From: Methylocystis sp. Sn-Cys
GTDB taxonomy: Bacteria > Pseudomonadota > Alphaproteobacteria > Rhizobiales > Beijerinckiaceae
Length of the DNA: 64,000 nt
Direction of reading: 5' to 3'
Assembly: GCF_016745395.1 (NCBI RefSeq)
Contig: NZ_JAERVJ010000001.1
Coordinates: 744,001-808,000 of the forward strand
Part shown: positions 28,641 through 39,650 of the stretch, one piece after another
Layout: every line of letters begins with the position of its first letter
How positions within the stretch are numbered: the stretch's first letter is position 1
The notes under the pieces: generated by a model
What the model saw: only the letters and a program-made list of their open reading frames with translations
The model's database searches: none
Told to the model about the DNA's origin: nothing
Translations under genes and position numbers: made by a program

Positions 28641-29357
28641 ATGCGGTCGGGCGTCATCGCGCAAAAGGTCGGAATGACCCGCGTCTTCACAGAGGCGGGC
28701 GAGCATGTGCCGGTCACGGTCCTGAAGCTGGACGGCTGTCAAGTCGTCGCTCAGCGGACCAAGGAGAAGAACGGCTACACCGCCGTTCAGCTCGGCATCG
28801 GCCGCGCCAAGGTGAAGAATGTGTCGAAGGCCGAGCGCACGCGCTTCGCTGCGGCGAAGGTCGAGCCGAAGCTGAAGCTGGCCGAGTTCCGCGTCAACGA
28901 GGAAGCGCTGCTTCCGGTCGGCGCCGAAATCACGGCGGATCACTTCGTTGTCGGTCAGTTCGTCGACGTGACGGGCACCACGACGGGTAAGGGCTTCGCC
29001 GGCCCGATGAAGCGTTGGGGCTTCGGCGGTCTGCGCGCGTCACACGGCGTGTCGATCTCGCATCGTTCGCATGGTTCGACCGGCGGCCGTCAGGATCCGG
29101 GCAAGACCTTCAAGAACAAGAAGATGGCCGGCCATATGGGCGTCGACCGCGTGACCACGCAGAATCTGCGCGTCGTGCAGACCGACGTCGAGCGCGGCCT
29201 GCTGCTCGTCGAAGGCGCCGTTCCGGGCGTCGCCGGCGGCTGGATTTACGTCCGCGACGCCGTCAAGCGCGCGCTCCCCGCGGAAGCGCCGCAGCCGGGC
29301 AAGTTCCGTCTTGCCGACGCCGCCGCTCCCGCTCAAGAAGCAAACAAGGAGGACTGA
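28641..29357 (+). CDS. rplC: 50S ribosomal protein uL3
   Basis: 238 residues. It contacts the peptidyl-transferase centre through a long loop (residues around 150: [20 protein letters not shown], the segment holding the methylated Gln). AAGGAA lies 8-13 bases before the ATG; upstream in-frame codons do not match the family. The C-terminal tail ([18 protein letters not shown]) is Ala/Pro-rich and longer than in E. coli, as usual in alphaproteobacteria. Confidence 0.97.
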   Translation: MRSGVIAQKVGMTRVFTEAGEHVPVTVLKLDGCQVVAQRTKEKNGYTAVQLGIGRAKVKNVSKAERTRFAAAKVEPKLKLAEFRVNEEALLPVGAEITADHFVVGQFVDVTGTTTGKGFAGPMKRWGFGGLRASHGVSISHRSHGSTGGRQDPGKTFKNKKMAGHMGVDRVTTQNLRVVQTDVERGLLLVEGAVPGVAGGWIYVRDAVKRALPAEAPQPGKFRLADAAAPAQEANKED

Positions 29358-29360
29358 GCC

Positions 29361-29981
29361 GTGAAGATCGACGTCACGTCGTTCGACGGCCAGGCGGCCG
29401 GTTCGATCGAACTTTCCGATGAGATTTTTGGCCTGGAGCCGCGCACGGACCTCATCCACCGGATGATCCGCTGGCAGCTCGCCAAGCGCCGCGCCGGCAC
29501 CCATGCGGTGAAGAACCGCGCGGACATCGCCCGCACCGGCAAGAAGATGTATAAGCAGAAGGGCACCGGCGGCGCCCGTCACGGCTCCGCCCGCGTGCCG
29601 CAGTTCCGCGGCGGCGGCCGCGCTTTCGGCCCGCTCGTGCGCAGCCATGAGCACGACCTGCCGAAGAAGGTCCGCACGCTGGCGCTGAAGCACGCCCTCT
29701 CGGCCAAGGCCAAGGACGGCGGCATCATCGTCTGGGAAAAGGCCGAGCTCGAGGCCGCCAAGACGAAGGTTCTGGCCTCCGGCTTCGCCAAGACCGGCCT
29801 GCAGAATGCGATCATCATCGTCGGCGGCGCGCCGCAGCAGAATTTCGCGCTTGCCGCCCGTAACATCCCGCTGATCGACGTGCTGCCGGTCGAGGGCGTC
29901 AATGTTTACGACATCATCCGTCGCGAAAAGCTGGTCCTGACCCGCGAAGCGGTGGACGCGCTGGAGGCGCGCCTGAAATGA
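29361..29981 (+). CDS. rplD: 50S ribosomal protein uL4
   Basis: 206 residues with a GTG start and AGGAGG at 29348-29353. The exit-tunnel loop is present ([20 protein letters not shown], with the macrolide-contact Lys/Gly stretch unchanged). In E. coli uL4 represses the S10 operon by acting on its leader; the leader here is replaced by the family-B repeat upstream of rpsJ, so control is probably different. The stop overlaps rplW by 4 bp. Confidence 0.96.
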   Translation: MKIDVTSFDGQAAGSIELSDEIFGLEPRTDLIHRMIRWQLAKRRAGTHAVKNRADIARTGKKMYKQKGTGGARHGSARVPQFRGGGRAFGPLVRSHEHDLPKKVRTLALKHALSAKAKDGGIIVWEKAELEAAKTKVLASGFAKTGLQNAIIIVGGAPQQNFALAARNIPLIDVLPVEGVNVYDIIRREKLVLTREAVDALEARLK

Positions 29982-30274
29982 GCAAGGACGTGCGCCATTA
30001 CGACGTGATCGTCGCCCCGGTCATCACCGAGAAGGCGACCATCGCCTCCGAGAACAACAAGGTGGTCTTCAAGGTCGCCAAGACCGCGACCAAGCCGCAG
30101 ATCAAGGCGGCGGTCGAGGGTCTCTTCGACGTGAAGGTCGAATCCGTGAACACGCTTGTCCGCAAGGGCAAGGTGAAGGCGTTCCGCGGCGTGCGCGGCC
30201 AGCAGAGCGACGTCAAGAAGGCCGTCGTGACGCTTGCCGAAGGGCACAAGATCGACGTGACGACCGGACTGTAA
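29978..30274 (+). CDS. rplW: 50S ribosomal protein uL23
   Basis: 98 residues at the tunnel exit, docking site for trigger factor and SRP. The family marks are [20 protein letters not shown] and the [21 protein letters not shown] loop. It starts inside the rplD stop (ATGA). Confidence 0.96.
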   Translation: MSKDVRHYDVIVAPVITEKATIASENNKVVFKVAKTATKPQIKAAVEGLFDVKVESVNTLVRKGKVKAFRGVRGQQSDVKKAVVTLAEGHKIDVTTGL

Positions 30275-30291
30275 GGAAGGCTTAGAGAACC

Positions 30292-31131
30292 ATGGCGCTG
30301 AAGACATTCAAGCCGGTCACGCCGGGCCTTCGCCAGCTCGTCATCGTCGACCGCAGCGATCTTTATAAGGGCAAGCCCGTCAAGACCCTCACCGAGGGGA
30401 AGAGCTCCAAGGGCGGCCGCAACAATAACGGCCGCGTCACGGTTCGCTTCCGTGGCGGCGGACATAAGCAGACCTATCGCCTCGTCGACTTCAAGCGTCG
30501 CAAGCTCGACGTCGTCGGCAAGGTCGAGCGTCTGGAATATGATCCCAACCGCACAGCCTTCATCGCGCTCATCCGCTACGCGGACGACACGCTGGCTTAC
30601 ATCCTCGCCCCCCAGCGTCTGTCGGTCGGCGATTCGGTGGTCGCCGGCAATCAGGTCGACGTGAAGCCGGGCAACGCGATGCCGATCGCCAATATCCCGG
30701 TCGGCACGATCGTCCACAATGTCGAGATGAAGATCGGCAAGGGCGGTGCGATCGCGCGTTCGGCGGGCACCTACGCCCAGATCGTCGGCCGCGACCAGGG
30801 TTACGTCATCCTCCGCCTAAACTCGGGTGAGCAGCGCCTGGTTCACGGCCAGTGCTTCGCCACCATCGGCGCGGTGTCGAACCCCGACCACATGAACACC
30901 TCGATCGGCAAGGCCGGTCGTTCGCGCTGGCTTGGCCGTCGCCCGCATAACCGCGGCGTCACCATGAACCCGATCGACCATCCGCACGGCGGCGGTGAAG
31001 GCCGCACCTCGGGCGGCCGTCATCCGGTCACGCCCTGGGGCAAGCCGACCAAGGGCAAGAAGACCCGCAGCAACAAGTCCACCGACCGTTTCATTGTGTC
31101 CTCGCGGCACAATCGCAAGAAGAAGGGCTAA
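30292..31131 (+). CDS. rplB: 50S ribosomal protein uL2
   Basis: 279 residues, needed for subunit joining and peptidyl-transferase activity. The strongly conserved C-terminal region is intact ([19 protein letters not shown], then [20 protein letters not shown] with the key His). AGGAAGG precedes the ATG. It is spaced 17 bp from rplW and 3 bp from rpsS. Confidence 0.97.
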   Translation: MALKTFKPVTPGLRQLVIVDRSDLYKGKPVKTLTEGKSSKGGRNNNGRVTVRFRGGGHKQTYRLVDFKRRKLDVVGKVERLEYDPNRTAFIALIRYADDTLAYILAPQRLSVGDSVVAGNQVDVKPGNAMPIANIPVGTIVHNVEMKIGKGGAIARSAGTYAQIVGRDQGYVILRLNSGEQRLVHGQCFATIGAVSNPDHMNTSIGKAGRSRWLGRRPHNRGVTMNPIDHPHGGGEGRTSGGRHPVTPWGKPTKGKKTRSNKSTDRFIVSSRHNRKKKG

Positions 31132-31134
31132 TCC

Positions 31135-31413
31135 ATGGCTCGCTCGATTTGGAAAGGCCCGTTCGTCGACGGCTATCTGCTGAAGAAGGCGGAAACCTCG
31201 CGCGCCTCCGGCCGCTCCGAAGTTATCAAGATCTGGAGCCGCCGCTCCACCATTCTGCCCCAGTTCGTCGGATTGACCTTCGGCGTGCACAACGGTCAGA
31301 AGCATATTCCTGTGAATGTCAGCGAAGACATGATCGGGCACAAGTTCGGCGAATTCGCTCCGACGCGCACCTTCCACGGCCACGCGGCGGACAAGAAGGC
31401 GAAGAGGGGCTAA
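31135..31413 (+). CDS. rpsS: 30S ribosomal protein uS19
   Basis: 92 residues of the 30S head, near the A-site finger. It begins [20 protein letters not shown] and ends with the family's [19 protein letters not shown]. Three bases separate it from rplB and from rplV. Confidence 0.97.
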   Translation: MARSIWKGPFVDGYLLKKAETSRASGRSEVIKIWSRRSTILPQFVGLTFGVHNGQKHIPVNVSEDMIGHKFGEFAPTRTFHGHAADKKAKRG

Positions 31414-31416
31414 GAA

Positions 31417-31803
31417 ATGTCCAAAGAGGCTAATCCGCCCCGCGTCGCGGAGAATGAAGCGCGAGCCGTCGCGCGCATGATCCGCGTGTCGCCGCAAAAG
31501 CTCAATCTTCTTGCCCAGCTCATCCGCGGCAAGAAGGTCGACCGCGCGCTTGCCGATCTCGAGTTTTCCCGCAAGCGCATCGCGCATGAGGTGAAGAAGA
31601 CGCTGGAAAGCGCCATCGCCAACGCCGAGAACAATCACGGCCTCGACGTCGACGATCTGATCGTCGCCCAGGCCTATGTCGGCAAGGCGCTGGTCATGAA
31701 GCGCTTCCACGCCCGCGCCCGCGGCCGCGCGAGCCGGGTCGAGAAGCCCTTCTCGAACCTCACGATCATCGTGCGCGAAGTCGAAGCGCAAGCGAACGCC
31801 TAA
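31417..31803 (+). CDS. rplV: 50S ribosomal protein uL22
   Basis: 128 residues. The extended beta-hairpin that lines the exit tunnel is normal ([20 protein letters not shown]). The N-terminus ([20 protein letters not shown]) is the usual alphaproteobacterial form. It precedes rpsC by 12 bp. Confidence 0.96.
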   Translation: MSKEANPPRVAENEARAVARMIRVSPQKLNLLAQLIRGKKVDRALADLEFSRKRIAHEVKKTLESAIANAENNHGLDVDDLIVAQAYVGKALVMKRFHARARGRASRVEKPFSNLTIIVREVEAQANA

Positions 31804-31815
31804 AGGATAACAACC

Positions 31816-32580
31816 ATGGGTCAGAAGGTTAATCCGATCGGGCTGCGCCTCGGCGTCAATCGCACCTGGGACTCGCGCTGGTTCGCGAGCAAGGGCGAAT
31901 ACGCCAAGCTTCTGCACGAAGACATGAAGATCCGCGAGACGGTGGCCAAGACGCTGAAGCAGGCGGCCGTCTCCAAGATCATCATCGAGCGTCCGCACAA
32001 GAAGTGCCGCGTGACGATCCATTCCGCCCGTCCGGGCGTCGTGATCGGCAAGAAGGGCGCGGACATCGACAAGATTCGCAAGCTCGTCGCCAAGCTGACG
32101 GGCAGCGAAGTCGTGATCAACATCGTCGAAGTGCGCAAGCCGGAAACGGAAGCCGCGCTCGTCGCCGAGTCGATCGCGCAGCAGCTCGAGCGCCGTGTGG
32201 CTTTCCGCCGCGCGATGAAGCGCGCCGTTCAGTCGGCCATTCGTCTCGGCGCCCAGGGCATCCGCATCAACTGCTCGGGCCGTCTCGGCGGCGCTGAAAT
32301 CGCCCGTCTGGAATGGTACCGCGAGGGCCGCGTGCCGCTGCATACGCTGCGCGCCGACGTCGATTACGGCGTCTCCACCGCGCATACCGCCTATGGCGCT
32401 TGCGGCATCAAGGTTTGGATCTTCAAAGGCGAGATCCTCGAGCACGATCCGATGGCGTCCGAGCGGCGCGCGGCGGAGCAGGCGTCTTCCGGCGACCATG
32501 GCGAGCGTGAACGCGGCGACCGCGGCGATCGCGACCGGCGTCGTCGTGAACCGCGCGAACCCCGCGGCGACGCTGCCTAA
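31816..32580 (+). CDS. rpsC: 30S ribosomal protein uS3
   Basis: 254 residues; the mRNA entry site protein. The KH domain is intact ([18 protein letters not shown]) as is the C-terminal core ([20 protein letters not shown]). From about residue 222 there is an Arg/Asp/Gly/Glu-rich tail ([18 protein letters not shown]) not found in E. coli uS3. The bS6 of this genome carries a very similar tail, so both 30S proteins share a charged disordered extension. Confidence 0.96.
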   Translation: MGQKVNPIGLRLGVNRTWDSRWFASKGEYAKLLHEDMKIRETVAKTLKQAAVSKIIIERPHKKCRVTIHSARPGVVIGKKGADIDKIRKLVAKLTGSEVVINIVEVRKPETEAALVAESIAQQLERRVAFRRAMKRAVQSAIRLGAQGIRINCSGRLGGAEIARLEWYREGRVPLHTLRADVDYGVSTAHTAYGACGIKVWIFKGEILEHDPMASERRAAEQASSGDHGERERGDRGDRDRRRREPREPRGDAA

Positions 32581-32611
32581 GGCGCAACAAACGATTTAAA
32601 GAGCACCCATC

Positions 32612-33025
32612 ATGCTGTCACCCAAGCGCACAAAGTTCCGCAAGGCCTTCAAGGGCCGCATCCACGGCGTCGCGAAAGGCGGCTTCTCGCTGAACTTTGG
32701 TCAGTTCGGCCTGAAGGCGCTCGAGCCCGAGCGCGTCACCGCGCGTCAGATCGAGGCGGCCCGCCGCGCCATGACGCGCCATATGAAGCGCGCCGGCCGC
32801 GTATGGATCCGCGTCTTCCCCGACGTGCCGGTCTCCACCAAGCCGACCGAAGTCCGCATGGGTAAGGGCAAGGGCGCTCCGGATTTCTGGGCCGTGCGCA
32901 TCGCGCCCGGCCGCATCATGTTCGAAGTCGACGGCGTTCCGGCGGCGCTGGCTCGCGAAGCGTTGACGCTTGCGGCGGCCAAGCTGCCGATCAAGACCCG
33001 CTTCATCGAACGCATCGCAGAGTAA
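32612..33025 (+). CDS. rplP: 50S ribosomal protein uL16
   Basis: 137 residues near the A-site tRNA elbow. It starts [19 protein letters not shown] and has the conserved Arg in [20 protein letters not shown], the loop whose Arg is hydroxylated in E. coli by YcfD. A 31-bp gap follows rpsC. Confidence 0.97.
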   Translation: MLSPKRTKFRKAFKGRIHGVAKGGFSLNFGQFGLKALEPERVTARQIEAARRAMTRHMKRAGRVWIRVFPDVPVSTKPTEVRMGKGKGAPDFWAVRIAPGRIMFEVDGVPAALAREALTLAAAKLPIKTRFIERIAE

Positions 33026-33037
33026 AGGGAGGACGAC

Positions 33038-33250
33038 ATGAAATCCAAGCAACGCCTCTCCGACATCAAGGCGATGACCGAGGACCAGCTCAACGACGAA
33101 GTGCTGAAGCTCAAGAAGGAGCAGTTCAATCTGCGCTTCCAGCGGGCGACCGGCCAGCTCGAGGACACCGCCCGCGTGCGCGTCATTCGTCGCGACATCG
33201 CCCGGATCAAGACCGTCGCCGCGCAGAAGAGCGCGGACAATCAAGGTTAA
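33038..33250 (+). CDS. rpmC: 50S ribosomal protein uL29
   Basis: 70 residues, a helical hairpin at the tunnel exit. Marks: [20 protein letters not shown] and the [19 protein letters not shown] turn. GGGAGGACG lies before the ATG. The gap to rpsQ is 6 bp. Confidence 0.96.
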   Translation: MKSKQRLSDIKAMTEDQLNDEVLKLKKEQFNLRFQRATGQLEDTARVRVIRRDIARIKTVAAQKSADNQG

Positions 33251-33256
33251 AGCCCA

Positions 33257-33499
33257 ATGCCGAAGCGAATTCTCCAGGGCGTCGTCGTCAGCGACAAGCA
33301 GAACAAGACCGTGGTCGTGAAGGTCGAGCGCCGTTTCACGCATCCGCTGTTCCAGAAGACGGTGCGTCGCACGAAACATTATCACGCGCATGACGAAAAC
33401 GGCGCCTTCAAGGTCGGAGATACGGTTTTCATCGAAGAAACCGCGCCGATCTCGAAATTGAAGCGCTGGCGGGTTGTGGAAACCGGCGCAACCGCGTAA
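33257..33499 (+). CDS. rpsQ: 30S ribosomal protein uS17
   Basis: 80 residues, primary binder of 16S rRNA helix 11. It begins [20 protein letters not shown] and has the [19 protein letters not shown] block. It is followed by a 206-bp gap, unusual here, because in most bacteria rplN follows within a few bases; the gap contains a palindromic repeat. Confidence 0.96.
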   Translation: MPKRILQGVVVSDKQNKTVVVKVERRFTHPLFQKTVRRTKHYHAHDENGAFKVGDTVFIEETAPISKLKRWRVVETGATA

Positions 33500-33570
33500 A
33501 TACCCCGCTCGAGCCGGCTGACAGAGGTCACGAAGCTTTTCGGACCCGGCCGCTCGTGCCCTGAAAAAAC

Positions 33571-33618
33571 TGGCGCGCTTCTCGATCGCATGGCCCATGC
33601 GATTTGGAAGCGCGCTGG
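33571..33618. repeat. palindromic repeat between rpsQ and rplN
   Basis: Arms GGCGCGCTTC and GAAGCGCGCT flank ATCGCATGG/CCATGCGAT. It is the same design as 12161-12207 (GCGCGCTTTC...GAAAGCGCGC with CATG in the centre). It splits the S10/spc junction. Confidence 0.75.
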
Positions 33619-33705
33619 AAGTTGGAAACAAAGGTTTTCCGGACGAAGTCGGTCGTCGCGATTGGGCGGGTCCGAAACCAGACCGGAGTGAAAGGCGGAA
33701 ATGCC

Positions 33706-34074
33706 ATGATTCAGATGCAAACAAACCTCGACGTCGCCGATAACTCCGGCGCCCGCCGCGTGATGTGCATCAAGGTGTTGGGCGGCTCGAAGCGGAAATA
33801 TGCCGGCGTCGGCGACATTATCGTCGTGTCGATCAAGGAGGCGATTCCGCGCGGGCGCGTCAAGAAGGGCGATGTGCTGAAGGCCGTCGTCGTGCGCACC
33901 TCGAAGGACATCAAGCGGTCGGACGGTTCGGTGATCCGTTTCGACTCGAATGCTGCCGTTCTGATCAACAATCAGAAGGAGCCGATCGGCACCCGTATCT
34001 TCGGGCCGGTCCCGCGCGAGCTGCGCGCCAAGAACCACATGAAGATCATCTCGCTCGCGCCGGAGGTGCTGTAA
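33706..34074 (+). CDS. rplN: 50S ribosomal protein uL14
   Basis: 122 residues at the subunit interface (bridge B5/B8). The ATG at 33706 gives the canonical start [19 protein letters not shown]; the frame upstream is intergenic. The [13 protein letters not shown] block is present. The stop overlaps the rplX start by one base (TAATG). Confidence 0.97.
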   Translation: MIQMQTNLDVADNSGARRVMCIKVLGGSKRKYAGVGDIIVVSIKEAIPRGRVKKGDVLKAVVVRTSKDIKRSDGSVIRFDSNAAVLINNQKEPIGTRIFGPVPRELRAKNHMKIISLAPEVL

Positions 34075-34391
34075 TGGCCGCCAAAATCAAGAAGGGCGAC
34101 AAGGTCGTCGTTCTCGCCGGCCGCGACAAGGGCAAGTCCGGCCAAGTGCTGAGCGTGAACCCCGGTGAGGGTCGCGCCATCGTCGACGGCGTCAACATGG
34201 TCAAGCGCCATCAGCGCCAGACGAAGGACCGCGAGGCGGGCATCATCAACAAGGCCGCGCCGATCGACCTTTCCAATCTTGCGATCGCCGACCCCAAGGA
34301 CGGCAAGGCGACCCGCGTGGGCTTCAAGATTCTCGACGACGGCCGCAAGGTCCGCGTCGCCAAGCGTTCCGGAGAATTGATCGATGGCTGA
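34074..34391 (+). CDS. rplX: 50S ribosomal protein uL24
   Basis: 105 residues; assembly initiator. The KOW motif is near the start ([20 protein letters not shown]). The ATG at 34074 shares its A with the rplN stop. Its 3' end overlaps rplE by 8 bp. Confidence 0.96.
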   Translation: MAAKIKKGDKVVVLAGRDKGKSGQVLSVNPGEGRAIVDGVNMVKRHQRQTKDREAGIINKAAPIDLSNLAIADPKDGKATRVGFKILDDGRKVRVAKRSGELIDG

Positions 34392-35022
34392 GGAAAAGAA
34401 AGCCAAGGGAGCCAAGGCGCCGAAGGCCGCCAAGGAGGCTCCGGCGGTCGCCGCCGTCGCTCAAGCGAGCATCGCTGGCTATACGCCGCGCATGCGGAAG
34501 CACTATGAAGAAGTCGTTCGCGGACAGCTCATCGAGCAGTTCGGCTACAAGAACGCTTTCGAAGTGCCGACCATCGAGAAGATCGTGCTGAACATGGGCG
34601 TCGGCGAGGCGGTCAACGACACCAAGAAGGTGACGTCGGCGGCTGGCGATCTCAGCCTCATCGCTGGTCAGAAGCCGGTCATCACCCGCGCCCGCAAGGC
34701 CATCTCGACCTTCAAGGTGCGCGAGAACATGCCGATCGGCGCGAAGGTGACCCTCCGCAAGACCCGCATGTACGAGTTCCTCGATCGTCTGATCACGATC
34801 GCGCTGCCGCGCGTGCGAGACTTCCGTGGCTTGAACCCGAAGTCCTTCGACGGGCGCGGCAATTTCGCGCTCGGCATCAAGGAGCACATCGTGTTCCCTG
34901 AAATCGACTACGACAAGGCGGAGTCGATCCTCGGCATGGACGTGATCGTCTGCACGACGGCCAAGACCGACGACGAAGCGCGCGCTTTGCTGCGTGCGTT
35001 CAATTTCCCGTTCCGGCAGTGA
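34384..35022 (+). CDS. rplE: 50S ribosomal protein uL5
   Basis: 212 residues, 5S rRNA binder and P-site contact. The conserved core begins at [11 protein letters not shown]; before it is a Lys/Ala-rich arm of about 35 residues ([19 protein letters not shown]) absent in E. coli uL5 (179 aa). The start is the ATG overlapping rplX by 8 bp. The core blocks [13 protein letters not shown] and [20 protein letters not shown] are intact. Confidence 0.95.
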   Translation: MAEEKKAKGAKAPKAAKEAPAVAAVAQASIAGYTPRMRKHYEEVVRGQLIEQFGYKNAFEVPTIEKIVLNMGVGEAVNDTKKVTSAAGDLSLIAGQKPVITRARKAISTFKVRENMPIGAKVTLRKTRMYEFLDRLITIALPRVRDFRGLNPKSFDGRGNFALGIKEHIVFPEIDYDKAESILGMDVIVCTTAKTDDEARALLRAFNFPFRQ

Positions 35023-35066
35023 GGGGTTAATCCCTCTCAAACGCGGATACCGAAAGGCTAATACTG

Positions 35067-35372
35067 ATGGCGAAGAAAAGCGCGATCGAAAACAACAAAA
35101 AGAAGGCGAAGCTCGTCAAGGCTTTCGCTGGCCGCCGCGAGCGGCTGAAGGCGAAGGCCAACGACAAGTCGCTCTCCATCGAGGAGCAGTTCGAGGCTCG
35201 TCTGAAACTCGCTGAGCTGCCGCGTAACTCCGCGAAGATTCGCGTTCGTAACCGTTGCGAGATTTCCGGCCGCCCGCGCGCCTTTTATCGCAAGCTGAAG
35301 ATGTCGCGCATCGCGCTGCGCGAGCTCGGGTCCAAGGGTCTGATCCCGGGCCTGGTGAAGTCGAGCTGGTAA
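35067..35372 (+). CDS. rpsN: 30S ribosomal protein uS14, zinc-free form
   Basis: 101 residues, the long C-minus type: there is no CxxC...CxxC zinc ribbon, only one Cys ([16 protein letters not shown]). It ends [15 protein letters not shown], the invariant terminal block. The gap to rplE is 44 bp and to rpsH 13 bp. Confidence 0.96.
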   Translation: MAKKSAIENNKKKAKLVKAFAGRRERLKAKANDKSLSIEEQFEARLKLAELPRNSAKIRVRNRCEISGRPRAFYRKLKMSRIALRELGSKGLIPGLVKSSW

Positions 35373-35385
35373 GGAGACTCTTAAA

Positions 35386-35784
35386 ATGGCGATCAACGAT
35401 CCGTTGGGAGATCTCCTCACCCGCATTCGCAACGCGCAGATGCGCCGCAAGGACAAGGTGTCCTCGCCGGGCTCCAAGCTGCGCGCCCATGTCCTCGACG
35501 TTCTCAAGGACGAGGGCTACATCCGCGGCTACTCGGCGACGGATTTCGGCAATGGTCGGACCGAGTTCGAGATCGAGCTGAAATATTTCGATGGGCAGCC
35601 GGTCATCAAGCAGATCGAGCGCGTTTCCCGCCCGGGCCGCCGCGTCTACGCGGCTGTCGACGCCGTTCCGCGCGTGGCCAATGGCCTCGGCGTGACGATC
35701 ATGTCGACGCCCAAGGGCGTGATGGCCGATCATGCGGCCCGCGAGAACAACGTCGGCGGCGAGGTGCTCTGCAAGGTCTTCTGA
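35386..35784 (+). CDS. rpsH: 30S ribosomal protein uS8
   Basis: 132 residues, central-domain 16S binder and, in E. coli, the repressor of the spc operon. It starts [18 protein letters not shown] and has the C-terminal [19 protein letters not shown] with the STxKG-type rRNA contacts. No obvious uS8-like RNA target is visible upstream of rplE. Confidence 0.97.
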   Translation: MAINDPLGDLLTRIRNAQMRRKDKVSSPGSKLRAHVLDVLKDEGYIRGYSATDFGNGRTEFEIELKYFDGQPVIKQIERVSRPGRRVYAAVDAVPRVANGLGVTIMSTPKGVMADHAARENNVGGEVLCKVF

Positions 35785-35821
35785 CCTTGCGTGAGCGCTC
35801 AGACTGAACAGGATTGCAACT

Positions 35822-36355
35822 ATGTCACGTATCGGCAAGAAGCCTGTGGTCGTCCCGGCCGGCGTCACCGCCAAGGTCGACGGCCAGCTCGTGTCCGTGA
35901 AGGGCGCGAAGGGCCAGCTCGAATTCCTGGTGCCGGACGACGTTTCCGTCGTGCATCAGGACAACGCCATCAAGGTCGACCCGCGCGGCGACTCCAAGCG
36001 CGCCCGCGCGCTGTGGGGCACGTCCCGCGCCCGCGTCAACAATCTGATCGTTGGCGTCACCTCGGGCTTCGAGAAGAAGCTCGAGATCACCGGCGTCGGC
36101 TATCGCGCCGCGGTCCAGGGCAAGGTGCTCCAGCTCGCGCTGGGCTATTCGCATGACGTGAACTATCCGATCCCCAACGGCATCGCCATCGTGACGCCGA
36201 AGCCGACGGAAATCACGATCAGCGGCATGGACAAGCAGCAGGTCGGCCAGGTCGCGGCCGAGATCCGCGCGCTGCGCGGCCCCGAGCCCTATAAGGGCAA
36301 GGGCGTCAAATACGCGAACGAATTCATCTTCCGCAAGGAAGGCAAGAAGAAGTAA
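35822..36355 (+). CDS. rplF: 50S ribosomal protein uL6
   Basis: 177 residues near the sarcin-ricin loop. The two similar alpha/beta domains are present; the family signature [17 protein letters not shown] is near the end. It is 37 bp after rpsH. Confidence 0.97.
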   Translation: MSRIGKKPVVVPAGVTAKVDGQLVSVKGAKGQLEFLVPDDVSVVHQDNAIKVDPRGDSKRARALWGTSRARVNNLIVGVTSGFEKKLEITGVGYRAAVQGKVLQLALGYSHDVNYPIPNGIAIVTPKPTEITISGMDKQQVGQVAAEIRALRGPEPYKGKGVKYANEFIFRKEGKKK

Positions 36356-36367
36356 GGACCAGGCTCC

Positions 36368-36730
36368 ATGGCCAAGGATGTCAGCATCGAACAGCGCCGC
36401 AAGGCGCGTGTCCGCAAGGCGATCCGCGAGCGCGCCTATGGCCGCCCGCGTCTCTCCGTGTTCCGCTCGTCGAAGCAGATCTATGCTCAGATCATCGACG
36501 ACGAGAAGGGGCAGACCCTCGTCGCCGCTTCCTCGATCGAGAAGGCGAACCGCGAATCTCTGAAGACCGGCGCGAATATCGACGCCGCGAAATTCGTGGG
36601 CAAGCTTCTCGCCGAGCGCGCCGCCGAAAAGGGCGTCAAAGAGGTCGTGTTCGACCGTGGCGCTTACATGTATCACGGCCGCGTCAAGGCGCTGGCCGAC
36701 GGCGCCCGCGAGGGTGGTCTGCAGTTTTAA
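36368..36730 (+). CDS. rplR: 50S ribosomal protein uL18
   Basis: 120 residues, 5S rRNA binder. It has [19 protein letters not shown] and the ending [24 protein letters not shown]. It is followed not directly by rpsE but by a 150-bp interval filled with family-D repeat. Confidence 0.97.
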   Translation: MAKDVSIEQRRKARVRKAIRERAYGRPRLSVFRSSKQIYAQIIDDEKGQTLVAASSIEKANRESLKTGANIDAAKFVGKLLAERAAEKGVKEVVFDRGAYMYHGRVKALADGAREGGLQF

Positions 36731-36733
36731 TTT

Positions 36734-36846
36734 CCCTTCTCCCGCACGCGGGAGAGGGCGCCATGCGAAGGCGTGGCGGATGAGGGCCTTACCCGACCTC
36801 TGCGGAGGCCGGGTCCGCTGTTTCCCGAAAGGGGGAGAGGCGGGAA
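36734..36846. repeat. palindromic repeat, family D, copy 2 (between rplR and rpsE)
   Basis: It begins with the hairpin CCCTTCTCCCGC/GCGGGAGAGGG (36734-36757) and ends with GGGGGAGAGGCGGGA. Between these lies a CCCGACCTCTGCGGAGGCCGGG hairpin. It separates two genes that are normally a few bases apart in the spc block. Confidence 0.75.
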
Positions 36847-36895
36847 GCCCAACGAAGCGAGCGGCGGAGACGCCGCGTAAGTGACGGAAGAAAAA

Positions 36896-37468
36896 ATGGC
36901 GCGTGAAGCTGAAGGCGGTCGCGGTCGCGACCGGGATAGAGAAGAGCGCGATAGCGAATTCGTGGATCGTCTGGTCCACATCAATCGCGTCGCGAAAGTC
37001 GTGAAGGGCGGCCGTCGTTTCGGCTTTGCCGCTCTCGTCGTCGTCGGCGACCAGAAGGGCCGCGTCGGCTATGGCCATGGCAAGGCGCGCGAAGTGCCGG
37101 AAGCGATCCGCAAGGCGACGGAAGCCGCCAAGCGCGCGCTGATCCGCGTCCCGCTGCGCGAAGGCCGCACGCTGCATCACGACGTCTATGGTCGTCACGG
37201 TTCGGGCCGCGTGATTCTGCGCGCCGCGCCGGCCGGCACGGGCATCATCGCCGGCGGGCCGATGCGCGCCGTCTTCGAGACGCTCGGCATGCATGACGTG
37301 GTGGCGAAGAGCCAGGGCTCCTCGAACCCCTACAACATGATCCGCGCCACCTTCGACGCGCTCGGTCGCGAGGACTCGCCGCGTTCCGTCGCCGCGCGCC
37401 GTTCGCTGAAAGTCTCCGCGCTTCAGGCGCGCCGCCAGGGCGTCGACGCTGACGCCGTCGACGCGTAA
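36896..37468 (+). CDS. rpsE: 30S ribosomal protein uS5
   Basis: 190 residues. The conserved domains are complete ([37 protein letters not shown]). An N-terminal Arg/Gly/Asp arm ([20 protein letters not shown]) precedes them. The ATG at 36896 is preferred to the GTG at 36881 because it matches the usual start MARE and has GGAAG five bases upstream. Confidence 0.94.
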   Translation: MAREAEGGRGRDRDREERDSEFVDRLVHINRVAKVVKGGRRFGFAALVVVGDQKGRVGYGHGKAREVPEAIRKATEAAKRALIRVPLREGRTLHHDVYGRHGSGRVILRAAPAGTGIIAGGPMRAVFETLGMHDVVAKSQGSSNPYNMIRATFDALGREDSPRSVAARRSLKVSALQARRQGVDADAVDA

Positions 37469-37482
37469 GGGAGGCTCTCGAC

Positions 37483-37674
37483 ATGTCGAATGGCAAGCAG
37501 ATCACCGTCGAGCAGACGGGCAGCTCGATCGGCCGTAACGAGCGTCAGCGCAAGACGCTTTTGGGCCTCGGCCTGACCCGCATCGGCCGCAAGCGCCAGT
37601 TGGAGGACACTCCGGCTGTGCGCGGCATGATCGCCAAGGTGGCGCATCTCGTCAAAATTGTCGGCGAGAAGTGA
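37483..37674 (+). CDS. rpmD: 50S ribosomal protein uL30
   Basis: 63 residues, the smallest protein of the block. The [19 protein letters not shown] turn and [13 protein letters not shown] ending identify it. It lies 14 bp after rpsE and 10 bp before rplO. Confidence 0.96.
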   Translation: MSNGKQITVEQTGSSIGRNERQRKTLLGLGLTRIGRKRQLEDTPAVRGMIAKVAHLVKIVGEK

Positions 37675-37684
37675 GGACGCGGCA

Positions 37685-38161
37685 ATGAAACTCAACGAAA
37701 TCTCCGACAATCCGGGCTCCAGCAAGAACCGGATGCGCGTTGGCCGCGGCATTGGCTCTGGCAAGGGCAAGACCGGCGGACGCGGCGTGAAGGGCCAGAA
37801 GGCGCGCACCGGCGTCGCCATCAAGGGCTTCGAAGGCGGTCAGATGCCGTTGCATCGGCGTCTGCCGAAGCGCGGCTTCCACAATCCCTTCCCGACCGAC
37901 TACAATGAGATCAACATCGGCCGCGTGCAGCAGGCGGTCGACGCCGGCAAGCTCGACGCGAATGCGCCGGTGACGGTCGAAGCGTTGATTGCGGCCGGCC
38001 TCGTGGCCAAGGCCCGCGACGGCGTGAAGATCCTCGGGCAGGGCGAGATCAAGGCGAAGCTCGCCTTCGAGGTCGCCGCCGCCTCCAAGAGCGCCATTGC
38101 GGCGATCGAGGGCGCGGGCGGGTCGGTGAAGCTCCTCGCGGGCGAAACGGCCACGGCCTAA
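37685..38161 (+). CDS. rplO: 50S ribosomal protein uL15
   Basis: 158 residues, late-assembly 50S protein. It begins [20 protein letters not shown] and has the Gly/Lys-rich [18 protein letters not shown] segment that penetrates rRNA. The ATG at 37685 follows GAGGACGCGGCA. A terminator-like hairpin follows before secY. Confidence 0.97.
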   Translation: MKLNEISDNPGSSKNRMRVGRGIGSGKGKTGGRGVKGQKARTGVAIKGFEGGQMPLHRRLPKRGFHNPFPTDYNEINIGRVQQAVDAGKLDANAPVTVEALIAAGLVAKARDGVKILGQGEIKAKLAFEVAAASKSAIAAIEGAGGSVKLLAGETATA

Positions 38162-38175
38162 GATCAGGTTTTTAG

Positions 38176-38204
38176 GCGGCCGCTCTCGCAAGAGCGGCCG
38201 CTTT
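38176..38204 (+). terminator. attenuator-like hairpin between rplO and secY
   Basis: A perfect 11-bp stem (GCGGCCGCTCT / AGAGCGGCCGC) with a CGCA loop, followed by TTTGTCTT. The T-run is short, so it may be a weak terminator that lowers secY/adk expression relative to ribosomal proteins. Confidence 0.6.
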
Positions 38205-38315
38205 GTCTTATAGAGGCGTCTCCCGTCGCAGATGCGATCGGGCGAACACTGCCCTCCGGGCGACAAACAAAAAAGGCGCCAAAGAAAAATAGGCGCGACA
38301 AAGGGGAGTTCCTCC

Positions 38316-39650
38316 ATGGCATCGGCAGCCGAGCAGCTCGCGGCCAACGTCAATCTCTCCGCCTTCGGCAAGTCCGAGGAACTCAAGAAGCGCATCCTGT
38401 TTACGCTCGGGGCGCTGATTGTCTATCGCCTCGGCACCTATGTGCCGCTGCCGGGCATCGACCCGGAGGCTTTCGCGAAGAGCTTCTTCGGCCAGTCGAA
38501 AGGCATGCTGGAGCTGTTCAACATGTTCGCCGGCGGCGCCGTGCAGCGTCGCGCGATCTTCGCCCTCAACATCATGCCGTATATTTCGGCGTCCATTATC
38601 ATTCAGCTTTTGACCTCGGTGTTTCCGTCGCTCGAATCGCTGAAGAAAGAGGGCGAGCAGGGCCGTAAGGTCCTCAATCAATACACCCGCTATCTGACCG
38701 TCGCGCTCGCGACCTTTCAGGCCTACGCCATGGCGATCGGCCTCGAAGGACAGCAGGGCGTCGTCACGGAGCCCGGGCTCTTCTTCCGCATCACAACCGT
38801 CGTGACGCTTGTCGGCGGCACCATGTTCCTGATGTGGCTCGGCGAGCAGATCACCTCGCGCGGCATCGGCAACGGCTCGTCGCTGATCATTTTCGCCGGT
38901 ATCGTCGCAGCCTTCCCCTCAGCGATCGTCTCGACTCTCGAACTCGGCCGCCAGGGCGCCATTTCGACCGGCATCATCCTCGGCGTGATTGCGATGTCGT
39001 TCCTCGTCATCGCCTTCATCGTCTTCATGGAGCGCGCCCAGCGTCGCCTGCTGATCACCTATCCGAAGCGTCAGCACGGCAACCGCGTCTATGAGGGGCA
39101 GACGTCCTTCCTGCCGTTGAAGCTCAACACGGCCGGCGTCATCCCGCCGATCTTCGCTTCGTCGCTGCTGCTGTTGCCGACGACGGTTGCCAACTTCTAT
39201 CAATCGACGGGTTCGGAAAGCATTTTTGCGACGATCTCGGCCTATTTCGGTCATGGGCGTCCGCTCTATATGCTCGCCTATGTCGGCCTCATCGTCTTCT
39301 TCGCGTTCTTCTACACGGCCATCGTCTTCAACCCGACGGAGACGGCGGACAATCTCAAGAAGCATGGCGGCTTCATCCCCGGCATTCGTCCGGGCGAGCG
39401 CACGGCCAAGTTCATCGACGACGTGCTCATGCGCATCACCGTGCTCGGCGCCGCCTATCTCGCCATCATCTGTCTTCTGCCGGAAGGGCTCATCGCTTAT
39501 GCGAATCTGCCCTTCTACTTCGGCGGCACCTCTTTGCTCATCGTGGTGAGCGTGACCATGGACACGGTCTCGCAGATCCACGGCCATATGCAGGCGCAGC
39601 AATATGAGGGGCTGATCCGCAAGACCAAGCTCAAGGGACGTCGTAAATGA
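38316..39650 (+). CDS. secY: protein translocase channel SecY
   Basis: 444 residues, ten membrane segments, the core of the Sec channel. The plug region ([12 protein letters not shown]) and the cytoplasmic C5 loop ([23 protein letters not shown]) are typical. The ATG at 38316 follows AGGGGAG. In-frame codons upstream come from the hairpin region and do not match SecY. The stop overlaps adk by 4 bp. Confidence 0.97.
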   Translation: MASAAEQLAANVNLSAFGKSEELKKRILFTLGALIVYRLGTYVPLPGIDPEAFAKSFFGQSKGMLELFNMFAGGAVQRRAIFALNIMPYISASIIIQLLTSVFPSLESLKKEGEQGRKVLNQYTRYLTVALATFQAYAMAIGLEGQQGVVTEPGLFFRITTVVTLVGGTMFLMWLGEQITSRGIGNGSSLIIFAGIVAAFPSAIVSTLELGRQGAISTGIILGVIAMSFLVIAFIVFMERAQRRLLITYPKRQHGNRVYEGQTSFLPLKLNTAGVIPPIFASSLLLLPTTVANFYQSTGSESIFATISAYFGHGRPLYMLAYVGLIVFFAFFYTAIVFNPTETADNLKKHGGFIPGIRPGERTAKFIDDVLMRITVLGAAYLAIICLLPEGLIAYANLPFYFGGTSLLIVVSVTMDTVSQIHGHMQAQQYEGLIRKTKLKGRRK